Shown: positions 54,501 to 62,567 of the stretch, piece after piece
Layout of the letters: every line of letters starts with the position of its first letter
How positions within the stretch are numbered: the stretch's first letter is position 1
DNA from: Corynebacterium gottingense
GTDB lineage: Bacteria; Actinomycetota; Actinomycetes; Mycobacteriales; Mycobacteriaceae
Assembly (NCBI RefSeq): GCF_003693265.1
Contig: NZ_RDRE01000005.1
Location: 104,414-168,413, forward strand
DNA length: 64,000 nt
Direction of reading: 5' to 3'
The notes under the pieces: generated by a model
Seen by the model: only the letters and a program-made list of their open reading frames with translations
Database searches by the model: none
Told to the model about the DNA's origin: nothing
Made by a program: the position numbers and the translations under genes

Positions 54501-55316
54501 GATGCGGATGGGCTCGCCAGCGGCAACCGGTTCCGCCGGCGAATCCGCCAGGTCAGCTTCCAGCGGCTCCAGGTCGGCCGGGTCGCGGAAGGTGATGGTG
54601 AACTCGGTTTCCAGCGGGCCGGCGGCGTTTTCCACCGGCTCGCCGTGGCGATCCACCACGCGCAGGGTCACCGGGTACTCGCCCGTGCCCTCCGGGCGGC
54701 CGTTGACGTAGAAGTACTGACTGCGCTTGAGGCCGGGGGCCTGGAGGGTGGTCCACAGCCCGTCGGGAAGCCCGTCGAGCTCCAGCTTGGAGCCGAGCGG
54801 CACGTTCACCGCTCGCAGGTAGAGGGGCAGGATGAGGCGTCCAGACCAGTAGGTTTTGTCGCCGGGGGCGATGAGGTAGGGCTCGTCGGCCAATTCCACG
54901 TGTGCGGAAAATTCGCTGGAGGTGCCGTCCGAGAACGTCACTTGGACGGGGACGTCGAACTCGTCGACCGCGTCTTCGGTGAATGGGGTGGGTGGTTGGG
55001 CGGTGATCGCGCCGGCGTCGTCAAGCTCGATGCTCCAGCCCTCGGGGGCCTCGAACCCCTCGCTGAGTGCCCAGGATGTGGGCTCGGCCGGGCGGCCGAA
55101 CAGGCCGAGTGCGCGCACGGAGGCGGGTGCGGTGGCGGACTCGCCGAATGCGGGACGCAGCGTGTCCCAGTGCACGGTCGTGCGGGGCGCAGCGTGGGCG
55201 ACGGGGAGTGTGTGCTGCGCGGCGATGGGTTGGACGCCCGAGAGCGCGAGTGTGAGTCCGAATGCGCACGCGGCGAGCGAGGCGCCCCGACGACGTGACG
55301 AGCTGTGCGTGCCCAT
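51516..55316 (-). CDS. Giant Rib-like repeat surface protein
   Basis: A 1266-residue exported protein of unknown function, probably adhesive or shielding. Signal peptide near LAACAFGLTLALSGVQPIAA. Residues about 50-335 hold Ig-like domains with typical GVEFNGEDSVIEGTPEEPGT. Residues about 335-640 are low-complexity repeats built on SAQAE and ESAEPSAKN. From about 700 come several Rib-type domains (YTPAYQAERAAG; DARTGRVEATAP; VSYADGSEETVPV). The end is a membrane helix (LVALALGILASAGAVGFGLY) and ENREFFRTFLAFPLR, without LPXTG. Same strand and same end layout as the gene at 49017-51479. Confidence 0.8.
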   Translation of the reverse strand: MGTHSSSRRRGASLAACAFGLTLALSGVQPIAAQHTLPVAHAAPRTTVHWDTLRPAFGESATAPASVRALGLFGRPAEPTSWALSEGFEAPEGWSIELDDAGAITAQPPTPFTEDAVDEFDVPVQVTFSDGTSSEFSAHVELADEPYLIAPGDKTYWSGRLILPLYLRAVNVPLGSKLELDGLPDGLWTTLQAPGLKRSQYFYVNGRPEGTGEYPVTLRVVDRHGEPVENAAGPLETEFTITFRDPADLEPLEADLADSPAEPVAAGEPIRIPISADNAASVEVSGLPDGVEFNGEDSVIEGTPEEPGTSSVTVDLITDDGERLVDTFDLVVAGETSAETSAQAETSALESAEPTAKNSAQAEESAEPSAMTAGVTNAKTSAQAETSAPESAEPSAKNSAQAEESAEPSATTTGVTTAESSAQAETSAPESAEPSAKNSAQAEESAEPSATTAGVTSAESSAQAETSAPESAEPTAKNSAQAETSALESAEPTAKNSAQAEESAEPSAMTAGVTNAKTSAQAETSALESAEPSAKNSAQAEESAEPSATTTGVTGVETSAQAESSAPESAEPTAKNSAQAETSALESAEPTAKNSAQAESSAEPTATAAGVTSVENSAQAEESEEPNATTVAEPTTKNSAQAEKPTAPVDPAGPEEIDQFEWDEFTVAAGAENAVDPVRSERSVVVTAEAGAPDWVTVFRGGQVYASPSRDVAPGEYPVKVRTSNGETDTIHVRVVEATNDAERYTPTYAVAYARAGGSVQSLPPRATFTVRSSEFDNQPLPEGTRFEVDGDGVSVDRHGAITYAPPLDAQVGKAKLVPVKVVYPDGSSEGTVARFEVLKARDAELYTPAYQAERAAGAGETATVAQTARDLPAETEFSLDPAADLHGWDVRVDARTGRVEATAPETPADLDVNVHVSYADGSEETVPVHIAARRTASMAQATELRYDDAYAAADGTITIAPRGAVPEGVAFAAAGATPVQLDVEPSTGVITAKLPDDAPADTSYTLGVRAAFPDGSATQLSATVTTDSQARHADVRWPSVAVPVGADAVTAQVTGAPAGTTFALAAEYSGSPWPSSVDPTTGALTVAAPESANAGDGAEVPVVVTFPDGSQRLVGVRATAVDAMAGAQPTEYGAAEVRPGDSVTVSPAFAAAQFSLVEKVEGLSTRIDATSGALTATATTHAAPGPRRVPVRVTFADSTQATAYATVTVLPADVTAQAQAQGEGASAVGKLVALALGILASAGAVGFGLYENREFFRTFLAFPLR
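53386..54305. repeat. Array of 16 perfect inverted repeats encoding SAQAE
   Basis: TTCCGC-CTGT-GCGGAA recurs 16 times with spacings near 54 or 66 bases, all inside the low-complexity part of the surface protein. The 6-base arms are perfect in each copy, and the third positions do not vary, so both protein and DNA repeat are conserved. Larger 180-base blocks can be recognised. Confidence 0.88.
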
Positions 55317-55361
55317 GGCCGCTCCTCCTGTGTTTGCCCGCGCACTGCGGGGACCGACCGC

Positions 55362-55394
55362 TTTCCTGGAAAACGTTATGGATGTTCCAGGAAA
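55362..55394. promoter_or_regulatory. Paired palindromes, putative operator for the Rib-like protein gene
   Basis: TTTCCTGGAA (55362-55371) and TTCCAGGAAA (55385-55394) form a perfect inverted repeat with 13 bases between, and each arm is itself near-palindromic. Centres are 23 bases apart, about two helical turns. The minus strand between them contains the -10-like CATAAC. Confidence 0.55.
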
Positions 55395-55434
55395 AGCCTA
55401 AGTGCCCTTTACTTTACCGGCAGGGTTTTGCGAT

Positions 55435-55470
55435 GCAAGAAGCCGCGACCCAACGCGGGGCCGCGGCTTC
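55435..55470 (-). terminator. ackA terminator
   Basis: GAAGCCGCG (minus strand, 55470-55462) pairs with CGCGGCTTC (55447-55439), followed by TTGC; the T tract is short. Confidence 0.75.
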
Positions 55471-55484
55471 AGTGGAGGGACGAT

Positions 55485-56690
55485 TTACGCCATCTGCTTC
55501 GCAATCGCGGATGCCTTCTGCGCGATCGCCAGCTCCTCGTTGGTGGGGACCACCAGGACCTTCACCTTGGAGTCGTCGGTGGAGATGATGCGCGGGCCGT
55601 CGTTAGGCTGCGCATTGCGCTCCGGGTCGACCTTAATGCCGTACATCTCCATGTTGTCCAGGGCGTCCATGCGGACGTGCTGGTCGTTCTCGCCCACGCC
55701 GGCGGTGAACGTGATCGCGTCAACGCGGCCGAGGGCGATCATGTAGGAGCCGATGTAGCGGCGCAGCTGGTGGATGTACACGTTGTACGCCAGCCAGGCG
55801 TCGCCGTTCTCCTCATCAATCATCGTGCGCAGCTCGCGGAAGTCGTTCACACCAGACAGGCCCTTCACACCGGACTGGCGGTTGAGCAAGTTGTCAATCT
55901 CGTCGATGCTCATGTTGCCCTGGCGGACCAGGTGGAAGATGATGCCCGGGTCAATGTCGCCGGAGCGGGTGCCCATGACCAGGCCGGCCAGCGGGGTAAG
56001 GCCCATCGACGTGTCGATCGCGTGGCCGTTCTCCACTGCGGAGCAGGACGCGCCGTTGCCCAGGTGCAGGACGATCTGGCGGGTGTGCAGCGGGTCGCGC
56101 TCGATCAGGGCGGGAACCTGCTCGGAAACGAACTCGTGCGAGGTGCCGTGGAAGCCGTAGCGGCGGATCTGGTTCTTCTCTGCAATCTCCGCGTTGATGG
56201 CGTAGAGCGCGGCGGCCGGCGGCAGGTTGCGGAAGAAGCCGGTATCAAACACGGCCACGTGCGGGATGTCCGGCAGCAGCTCGCGGGCGACCTCAATGCC
56301 GTCGATGTTGGCCGGGTTGTGCAGCGGGGCGAGCGGGATGAGGTCTCGGATCATCTCCACGACCTGGTCCACGATCAGCTCCGGCTGGGAGAAGACCATG
56401 CCGCCGTGGACAACACGGTGGCCGACAGCCCGGATGTCAATCTGGGTCGGGCCGATGCCCTTCTTCTCCAGCAGGCCGAAGCTTTCTTCCAGGCCCACCT
56501 TGTGGTTGGGGATGGCGCGCTGCACCACGTACTTCTGGCCGTTGTGCTTGATGGTGATGCGGCCCTGCGGCTCGCCGATCTGCTCGACCAGGCCGGACAC
56601 GAACGGGTCGTCCGAGGCGCTGGATTCCGGGTCCACGACCTGGAACTTGATGGAGGACGAGCCAGAGTTAATAACCAGTGCGTATGCCAT
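55485..56690 (-). CDS. ackA: Acetate kinase
   Basis: Converts acetyl phosphate and ADP to acetate and ATP, and the reverse during acetate use. The 401-residue product shows the family signatures [12 protein letters not shown] at the N-terminus and [20 protein letters not shown] in the middle, with [14 protein letters not shown] follows the pta stop directly (TAAATG), so both are made from one mRNA, as in other corynebacteria. Confidence 0.97.
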   Translation of the reverse strand: MAYALVINSGSSSIKFQVVDPESSASDDPFVSGLVEQIGEPQGRITIKHNGQKYVVQRAIPNHKVGLEESFGLLEKKGIGPTQIDIRAVGHRVVHGGMVFSQPELIVDQVVEMIRDLIPLAPLHNPANIDGIEVARELLPDIPHVAVFDTGFFRNLPPAAALYAINAEIAEKNQIRRYGFHGTSHEFVSEQVPALIERDPLHTRQIVLHLGNGASCSAVENGHAIDTSMGLTPLAGLVMGTRSGDIDPGIIFHLVRQGNMSIDEIDNLLNRQSGVKGLSGVNDFRELRTMIDEENGDAWLAYNVYIHQLRRYIGSYMIALGRVDAITFTAGVGENDQHVRMDALDNMEMYGIKVDPERNAQPNDGPRIISTDDSKVKVLVVPTNEELAIAQKASAIAKQMA

Positions 56691-58046
56691 TTACTTTGCT
56701 CCTGCCTGGATAGCGGTGATTGCGACAGTGTTGACAATGTCCGGCACGGTCGCGCCTCGGGACAGGTCGTTGACCGGCTTGTTCAGGCCCTGCAGCACGG
56801 GGCCGACGGCGAGGGCGCCGCCGGTGCGCTGTGCGATCTTGTAGCCGGCATTGCCCGCCTCCAGGTCGGGGAAGATGAACACGTTTGCCTGGCCCGCCAC
56901 CGGGGAGTCCGGGGCCTTCTTCTTGCCCACGCCCGGGTCGCACGCTGCGTCGAACTGCAGCGGCCCGTCAACGACCAGGTCCGCGTCCGCAGCCTTGGCA
57001 GCCTCGAGGGCGGCGACAGCGCGGTCCACGTCCGGGCCCGAGCCGGAGGTGCCGGTGGAGTAGGACAGCAGCGCGACCTTCGGGTCGATGCCAAACTGCG
57101 AAGCAGTCTTCGCGGAGACCGCAGCGATCTCGCCAATCTGCTCCGCGGTCGGGTTCGGGTTCACGGCGCAGTCGCCGAATGCCCAGAGGCGGCCACGCAT
57201 GACCATCAGGAAGATGGAGGAGACCACGGATGCGCCCGGGGCGGTCTTGATGATCTGGAAGGACGGCTTAATGGTGTGCGCCGTGGTGTGCGCGGCACCG
57301 GAAACCATGCCGTCCGCCATACCCTTGTGCACCATCATGGTGGCGAAGTAGGAGATGTCCTGCATGGTCTCGCGCGCCTGCTCGAGCGTGATGCCCTTCT
57401 TCTTGCGCAGCTCCGCAAAATCAGCCGCGAACTCCTCGCGCAGCTCGGACTCGAGGTGGTTGATCACCTGTGCCTTGGACAGGTCCAGGCCCTGCTCGTT
57501 TGCGCGGCGCTCAATGTCCGCCGGGTCACCCAGGATGGTCAGCTTCGCCACATCCTTGGCCAGCAGCTGGTGCGCGGCCTGCAGGATGCGGTCATCGTCA
57601 CCCTCGGGCAGCACAATGTGTGCCTGCTTCTCCTTTGCGCGACCAATCAGCCAAGACTCAAACACCTCGGCGCTCATCACGGGCTCAGCCGCCGCGTCCA
57701 CCTTCAGGGAGTCCGCGTCAAGGGCCCCTTGCTTCACGACGCCCGCGAGCACCGCCCCCTTCTGCCCAAACACTGCCTCCACGTGCCCGGTCTTTTCCGG
57801 CGTGGGCGTGACCAGCACGACCGGCACACCGTACGCCGCAGCAACCTCCACATCGAAGGAATAATCGCCGCTGCCCAGAATCAGCACATCGCCCTCTGCG
57901 AGCAGATCCTGACCGTAAGCCTGCGCGAGGGTTTCGCCCTCGACGCGGGCGGGGCGCACATTCAACTGGGCTGCGAGGGCGTCAACGTCGACGTCTTCCA
58001 GCGTGCAGTTGGCCGCGGTAAGAAGCAGGGAGTGGCCTTGAGCCAT
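56691..58046 (-). CDS. pta: Phosphate acetyltransferase
   Basis: Interconverts acetyl-CoA and acetyl phosphate. The 451-residue product has an N-terminal DRTGG-like, P-loop-derived region (residues about 1-120) and the PTA_PTB catalytic domain from about 130 (AHIVLPEGDDDRIL, MVHKGMADGMVSGAAHTTA, SYSTGTSGSGPDVDR). GAAAGGCGGAA is the ribosome binding site before ATG 58046. First gene of pta-ackA. Confidence 0.96.
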   Translation of the reverse strand: MAQGHSLLLTAANCTLEDVDVDALAAQLNVRPARVEGETLAQAYGQDLLAEGDVLILGSGDYSFDVEVAAAYGVPVVLVTPTPEKTGHVEAVFGQKGAVLAGVVKQGALDADSLKVDAAAEPVMSAEVFESWLIGRAKEKQAHIVLPEGDDDRILQAAHQLLAKDVAKLTILGDPADIERRANEQGLDLSKAQVINHLESELREEFAADFAELRKKKGITLEQARETMQDISYFATMMVHKGMADGMVSGAAHTTAHTIKPSFQIIKTAPGASVVSSIFLMVMRGRLWAFGDCAVNPNPTAEQIGEIAAVSAKTASQFGIDPKVALLSYSTGTSGSGPDVDRAVAALEAAKAADADLVVDGPLQFDAACDPGVGKKKAPDSPVAGQANVFIFPDLEAGNAGYKIAQRTGGALAVGPVLQGLNKPVNDLSRGATVPDIVNTVAITAIQAGAK

Positions 58047-58109
58047 GGGTTCCGCCTTTCGTGTCCAGGCGTTTCACGGCCTGGTTCGAGATGCCAGTAA
58101 ACGCGATCC

Positions 58110-58115
58110 ATTATA
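58110..58115 (-). promoter_or_regulatory. pta-ackA promoter -10 element
   Basis: Perfect TATAAT on the minus strand, about 65 bases before pta. The adjoining AT-rich repeats (GTAAAGGTAAG on the plus strand) may bind acetate regulators such as RamA/RamB, but no clear consensus is seen. Confidence 0.6.
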
Positions 58116-58195
58116 CCGGTAAAGGTAAGACTAGTCGGCTCCGAGTTACCCGCGTTTGAGTGTGGTTGCGAGCACTCCCCTCCCCCTGCAGACGC

Positions 58196-58242
58196 AAAAG
58201 CACCGGCGCACCACCCCTACCTGTGGGGCGTTGCGCCGGTGC
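58196..58242 (-). terminator. Terminator of the calcium-repeat surface protein gene
   Basis: GCACCGGCGCA (minus strand, 58242-58232) pairs perfectly with TGCGCCGGTGC (58210-58200), followed by TTTTGCG. Confidence 0.88.
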
Positions 58243-58249
58243 GGTGCTT

Positions 58250-58267
58250 ACGCGGTGTTAACCGCGT
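58250..58267. repeat. Conserved 3' palindrome
   Basis: ACGCGGT-GTTA-ACCGCGT lies ten bases after the stop codon, and the same sequence lies at the same place after the downstream paralogue (about 62538-62555). Confidence 0.8.
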
Positions 58268-58276
58268 TGGGGATGG

Positions 58277-61200
58277 CTACTTAGAGGAACCATCCAGCTT
58301 GACGGAACTACCACCAAGACCACCAGGAGCACAGTTGTCGTAGATGATCGTGCCAGCAATGATGCCAGCAGCAATCACAGCGATACCAGCACCGACGGAA
58401 GCCAGGTCGAAGCCTGCCTTACGCAGCTGCTCATTCATCTGAGACAGTGCCTGCGCAGTCTGCGGGTTGAACATCCCCAGGTTCTGCTGAATCTGCGCAT
58501 TCGCACCCTCCAGATCCTTCGAGACGTTCTCGACAAACTCAGAGACACCCGGGATGGACATCTGCGTTGCCAGACCGATCGGGATCAGCGCCAGCAGCGG
58601 CAGACCGAAGCCCACAGCAGAAGCCGCACACTTACCCTTATCGATCGCCGGCTCCTGCGGGGCCGGAGTACCGGTCGGGTCGGTTGCGCCACCCTTCGCC
58701 ACAACCGTCGTGGTGACCGTATCGATGGCCTTGCCATCCTTATCCTTGACGGTCACCGTGATCTTCTCACCCGGCTTCGCATCACCATTGGCAGTAATGA
58801 CCAGGTTGCCCTTGCCATCAAGCTCAGCCTTGCCCGGACCCTTGGCCTCAACGGTGGTACCAGCCGGCACCTTGCCGCCCGTGTTCGGAACAGTCACGGA
58901 ACCACCAGGAGTGATCTCCTTCGCATCAGCCGTAATCTCCCAGTCCGGAAGCTCAATCTCCGGCGTCACAGTCGGCGGAGTCGGCTCATCAGAAGGATCG
59001 GCCGGACCCTCCGGATTCTCAGCCGGCTTGGAGTTCGGGTCATTCGGATCAGTCGGAGCAGGCTTGCCGTCCTTATCCTTGTTGTTGACCTCGTCACCAT
59101 CATTGGTGCCGTCCTCATCGGTGTCGGCCTTCTTCGGATCCGTCGGAGCACCCGGCTTACCGTCCTCGACCTTCTTGCCGTCCTTATCGAACGGGTTCTT
59201 GGAGCCATTGACCTCGTCACCGTCGTTAATGCCGTCCTCATCGGTGTCGGCCTTATTCGGATCGGTACCGAGCTCCTTCTCCTTCTCGTCGGTCAGACCG
59301 TCGTTATCGGAATCCTTCGGATCCTCAGCCGGAACAGCCGGCTTGGAGTCCGGGTCATTCGGATCAGTCGGAGCAGGGTTGCCGTCCTTATCCTTGTTGT
59401 TGACCTCGTCACCATCATTGGTGCCGTCCTCATCGGTGTCGGCCTTCTTCGGATCCGTCGGAGCACCCGGCTTACCGTCCTCGACCTTCTTGCCGTCCTT
59501 ATCGAACGGGTTCTTGGAGCCATTGACCTCGTCACCGTCGTTAATGCCGTCCTCATCGGTGTCGGCCTTATTCGGATCGGTACCGAGCTCCTTCTCCTTC
59601 TCGTCGGTCAGACCGTCGTTATCGGAATCCTTCGGCTCCTCAGCCGGAACAGCCGGCTTGGAGTCCGGGTCATTCGGATCGGTCGGAGCAGGGTTGCCGT
59701 CCTTATCCTTGTTGTTGACCTCGTCACCATCATTGGTGCCGTCCTCATCGGTGTCGGCCTTCTTCGGATCCGTCGGAGCACCCGGCTTACCGTCCTCGAC
59801 CTTCTTGCCGTCCTTATCGAACGGGTTCTTGGAGCCATTGACCTCGTCACCGTCGTTAATGCCGTCCTCATCGGTGTCGGCCTTATTCGGATCGGTACCG
59901 AGCTCCTTCTCCTCCTCATCAGTCAGGCCATCCTTATCGGTGTCCTTATCCGACTTGTTCGGGTCGGTGGGCTCGTCCTCCTCGGACTCATTCGGAACAG
60001 TCTTGCCGTCCTCATCCACCTTGGTGTTGATCTCGTCGCCATCGTTGACACCGTCACCATCGGTGTCCGGATTCTTCGGATCAGTGTTACCCGGCTCGCC
60101 GTCCTCATCGGACTTATTGTCCTTGAACGGGTTCTTAGAACCGTTTACCTCGTCACCATCGTTGATGCCGTCATCATCGGTGTCAGCCTTATTCGGATCG
60201 GTACCAAGCTCCTTCTCTTTCTCATCCGGCAGACCATCACCATCAGAGTCCTTAGCGATTACGAACGAGTCAGAAGCAACGTCCTGTGCGCCAGAGACAA
60301 GTACCGCAGAGTAGATGTCGCCAGCCTCAGCATCATCCGGGACGGTGAAGGAGCCACAGTCCTTCAGGTCATTGAGAAGCTCAATGTCACAAGTCTTGCC
60401 GGTCGGCTTACCGTTCTTGCGCCACTCGATCTTGTTCGGCAGCACCGGAAGATCACCAGAGAGCTTTACCTCAGCGACATCACCAGGCTTGGCCGGGGTG
60501 TCGGTGGTATTGAAGTTGGTGATGTCCAGATCTACGCGGCGGTCCGGAACTGCAGCGAAATGGATGTTGTAGAAACGAGCACCACGAACCGGAAGTGCCT
60601 TCTGCTCTGCTGGGCTACCAGACGGCGCCCACGTGGTGGAGTAGTTATTCACTGAGTGGAAAACAGGCTGCTGCCACTGGCCATAGCCAACGATTTTCTC
60701 ACCATCTTTATTTTCGACCCACATGAACGTATCGTGCGGGTGATACTCATCCTTCGGCACGTGGATGGTGTAATCACCGTTCTCATCAGTCTCGGTGTAA
60801 CGGACTGACTGGACGTACTCTGGGTGCTCCTCGAGCATCTGCTTGGTAGCCAGCGCGCGCTCTTCAGCCGGCCGTTTCTTGATTTCAGCGTTGGCCTGGC
60901 GACCTTCTTCCGTCAATGTAGCGGCGTACACCTTGTAGCCAATACCGGAAGGCTCTGCCGTACCAGTCGAACCGGTCAAGAGCTGACGCTCATCGCCGGT
61001 CTCTAGCCATACACGGCCGGAGTAGTCGTACCAATCATCGATACCTTTAACCTCCCGGTCATCCTTGATCACCTTCAGGTCATTCGGAAGCGGCAAGCCC
61101 GGCTCCGGCTTCTTGTCGCCCATCCAGTAATTGTTCGGGTTAGTCGGCAATTCGGCAAGCCAGACACCAGTGCCCTGCATGTTACCGTTCGTACCAACAG

Positions 61201-61849
61201 CACCCGGGAACTCACCCAGCCCGTCGCCGGACCCCTTGCCGTACGCATACGGTGTATAACCCGGAGCTACACGAACGATTTCACGTTCATTTCCAGTCTC
61301 TTCATTGTCCGGCGACTCCGACCAAACACGGAACTTCTGAGCCGTCAAAGCCTTGTACTGACGCTCCTTACCGTTTGCATCAGTCCACGTCGGCACCTTA
61401 AAAGCGTACATACCCGGGCCGTTCGCACCGAGGACTCCGTCAATAGTGTGGGTTTCTGCGGAGTAAATCGGGGACTCCGCGCCATCTACATCCTTCCACT
61501 GGAAGTAGACCTTCGTGCCATCCGGCGCTCCCTCGAAACCGTCGTACTTCGTCGATAGAATCGCGGAGTTCTTCGGCGTCATCAGGTTGACGCGGCCAGA
61601 AACAACGTCCTTGGCGACGGTCTGCGCAGCAGATAGCTGCGTACCGGAGGTAATGGTGCCGTCTGCGATTGCGTCGATATTGATGGCGCCATCCGCATCA
61701 GGCGCGGGGTCGCCTGCCAGCTGGGCAGAAGCTGCCTGGACGGTGTTCGGCGCTGCGATCGGCTGCGCAAACGGGGCAACCAACGCGAGCGACAGCGCTG
61801 CTGCCGCAATAGAGGTCCCGCGACGGCGGGAGATACTGTACTTCTTCAT
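58277..61849 (-). CDS. Giant thrombospondin-3-like calcium-repeat surface protein
   Basis: A 1190-residue exported protein. ATG 61849 after GGAAGGAAG opens a signal peptide ([21 protein letters not shown]). Residues about 40-500 look like a YPDG/SdrD-like N-terminal adhesin domain ([17 protein letters not shown]). Residues about 530-960 are calcium-loop repeats ([20 protein letters not shown] and variants). A Rib/Ig-like domain follows ([16 protein letters not shown]). The C-terminal 120 residues hold two hydrophobic helices around a helical linker, end [11 protein letters not shown], and are nearly identical to those of the neighbour at 62568. No LPXTG. Function unknown, probably adhesion or biofilm. 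Confidence 0.82.
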   Translation of the reverse strand: MKKYSISRRRGTSIAAAALSLALVAPFAQPIAAPNTVQAASAQLAGDPAPDADGAINIDAIADGTITSGTQLSAAQTVAKDVVSGRVNLMTPKNSAILSTKYDGFEGAPDGTKVYFQWKDVDGAESPIYSAETHTIDGVLGANGPGMYAFKVPTWTDANGKERQYKALTAQKFRVWSESPDNEETGNEREIVRVAPGYTPYAYGKGSGDGLGEFPGAVGTNGNMQGTGVWLAELPTNPNNYWMGDKKPEPGLPLPNDLKVIKDDREVKGIDDWYDYSGRVWLETGDERQLLTGSTGTAEPSGIGYKVYAATLTEEGRQANAEIKKRPAEERALATKQMLEEHPEYVQSVRYTETDENGDYTIHVPKDEYHPHDTFMWVENKDGEKIVGYGQWQQPVFHSVNNYSTTWAPSGSPAEQKALPVRGARFYNIHFAAVPDRRVDLDITNFNTTDTPAKPGDVAEVKLSGDLPVLPNKIEWRKNGKPTGKTCDIELLNDLKDCGSFTVPDDAEAGDIYSAVLVSGAQDVASDSFVIAKDSDGDGLPDEKEKELGTDPNKADTDDDGINDGDEVNGSKNPFKDNKSDEDGEPGNTDPKNPDTDGDGVNDGDEINTKVDEDGKTVPNESEEDEPTDPNKSDKDTDKDGLTDEEEKELGTDPNKADTDEDGINDGDEVNGSKNPFDKDGKKVEDGKPGAPTDPKKADTDEDGTNDGDEVNNKDKDGNPAPTDPNDPDSKPAVPAEEPKDSDNDGLTDEKEKELGTDPNKADTDEDGINDGDEVNGSKNPFDKDGKKVEDGKPGAPTDPKKADTDEDGTNDGDEVNNKDKDGNPAPTDPNDPDSKPAVPAEDPKDSDNDGLTDEKEKELGTDPNKADTDEDGINDGDEVNGSKNPFDKDGKKVEDGKPGAPTDPKKADTDEDGTNDGDEVNNKDKDGKPAPTDPNDPNSKPAENPEGPADPSDEPTPPTVTPEIELPDWEITADAKEITPGGSVTVPNTGGKVPAGTTVEAKGPGKAELDGKGNLVITANGDAKPGEKITVTVKDKDGKAIDTVTTTVVAKGGATDPTGTPAPQEPAIDKGKCAASAVGFGLPLLALIPIGLATQMSIPGVSEFVENVSKDLEGANAQIQQNLGMFNPQTAQALSQMNEQLRKAGFDLASVGAGIAVIAAGIIAGTIIYDNCAPGGLGGSSVKLDGSSK
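58986..59930 (-). repeat. Three tandem 315-base repeats
   Basis: Three 105-codon units, almost identical in DNA, each with two calcium-type loop blocks. Equivalent points lie at 59871, 59556 and 59241. A degenerate fourth unit precedes them. Such arrays expand and contract by recombination, so copy number probably varies between strains. Confidence 0.9.
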
Positions 61850-62489
61850 GCTGTGAAATCTTCCTTCCACGAAGATGTTCTGGACAAAGAGAAAGCCCGA
61901 AGGAGCGTGGCTGCCAGCACCTGCCTAAGGCGATAGCAGGGACGTCCACGCCGACTTTCACACTTGTCAATCTAGTGACGCTCGCCTGTCACTCGCCGCA
62001 ACGTTTTCAGCGCATCCCAATCCTGATAAGAAACAAGGAAATTGGGCGTTCGACTGGGCAGGTGTGGCGTCGATAGGCGTTGGCCTGCGAGTTTGTGTGC
62101 TAGTGAGACGTGAAGGATGGTCGAGAACGTGAAGTACAGCCGTGAAATTCGATCTATACGTAAGAAGTCACGACAGGAGCGTTGGGCCGGTACTTCTGCA
62201 TATCGGGACCCGATGCGCTGATGCTGATCGACACCCAAGGAACAGGCAATCTGGGCTGAGCACTCGCAAAACATTTGTCCAGGTTATTTTCTCGGGCAAT
62301 GGAAGTGATAGCAGTATCGATACAAGAACGTCTTCACGAGCGTACAAGATTGTCGAGCGATTGAGCGTCAATTAATTCTTGCTAAGAGTTTGCGCATGAG
62401 CTATTTTGCACCCCCGAAACGGGTGGACGGCTCACAGAAAACTATCGAGGGCGTTCGAGTTACACTGCGCGCGAGGTGTGAGGGAACGC
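61850..62489. other. Long intergenic region between the two giant surface protein genes
   Basis: About 640 bases with no convincing gene on either strand. 61850-61900 carries the ribosome binding site of the calcium-repeat protein. AGTGAC / GTCACT at 61974-61993 is a small inverted repeat near its likely promoter. A motif variant (GGCGTCGATAGGC) is at 62066-62078. From 62130 to 62400 the sequence is AT-richer than its surroundings. Confidence 0.5.
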
Positions 62490-62533
62490 GAAAGCGCCCG
62501 CCCCGATCCCCATACGGGGAGCAGAGCGGGCGC
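62490..62533 (-). terminator. Terminator of the last surface protein gene
   Basis: GCGCCCGC (minus strand, 62533-62526) pairs with GCGGGCGC (62501-62494), with a nested CCCC/GGGG hairpin in the loop and TTTCGCG after it. Confidence 0.78.
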
Positions 62534-62567
62534 GGTGCTTACGCGGTGTTAACCGCGTTCGGAATGG

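Noticed and set aside
52527..55298. Plus-strand frame with RFRLCGIFG repeats
   Set aside because: Antisense reading of the SAQAE repeat array; the minus strand has signal peptide, domains and membrane helix.
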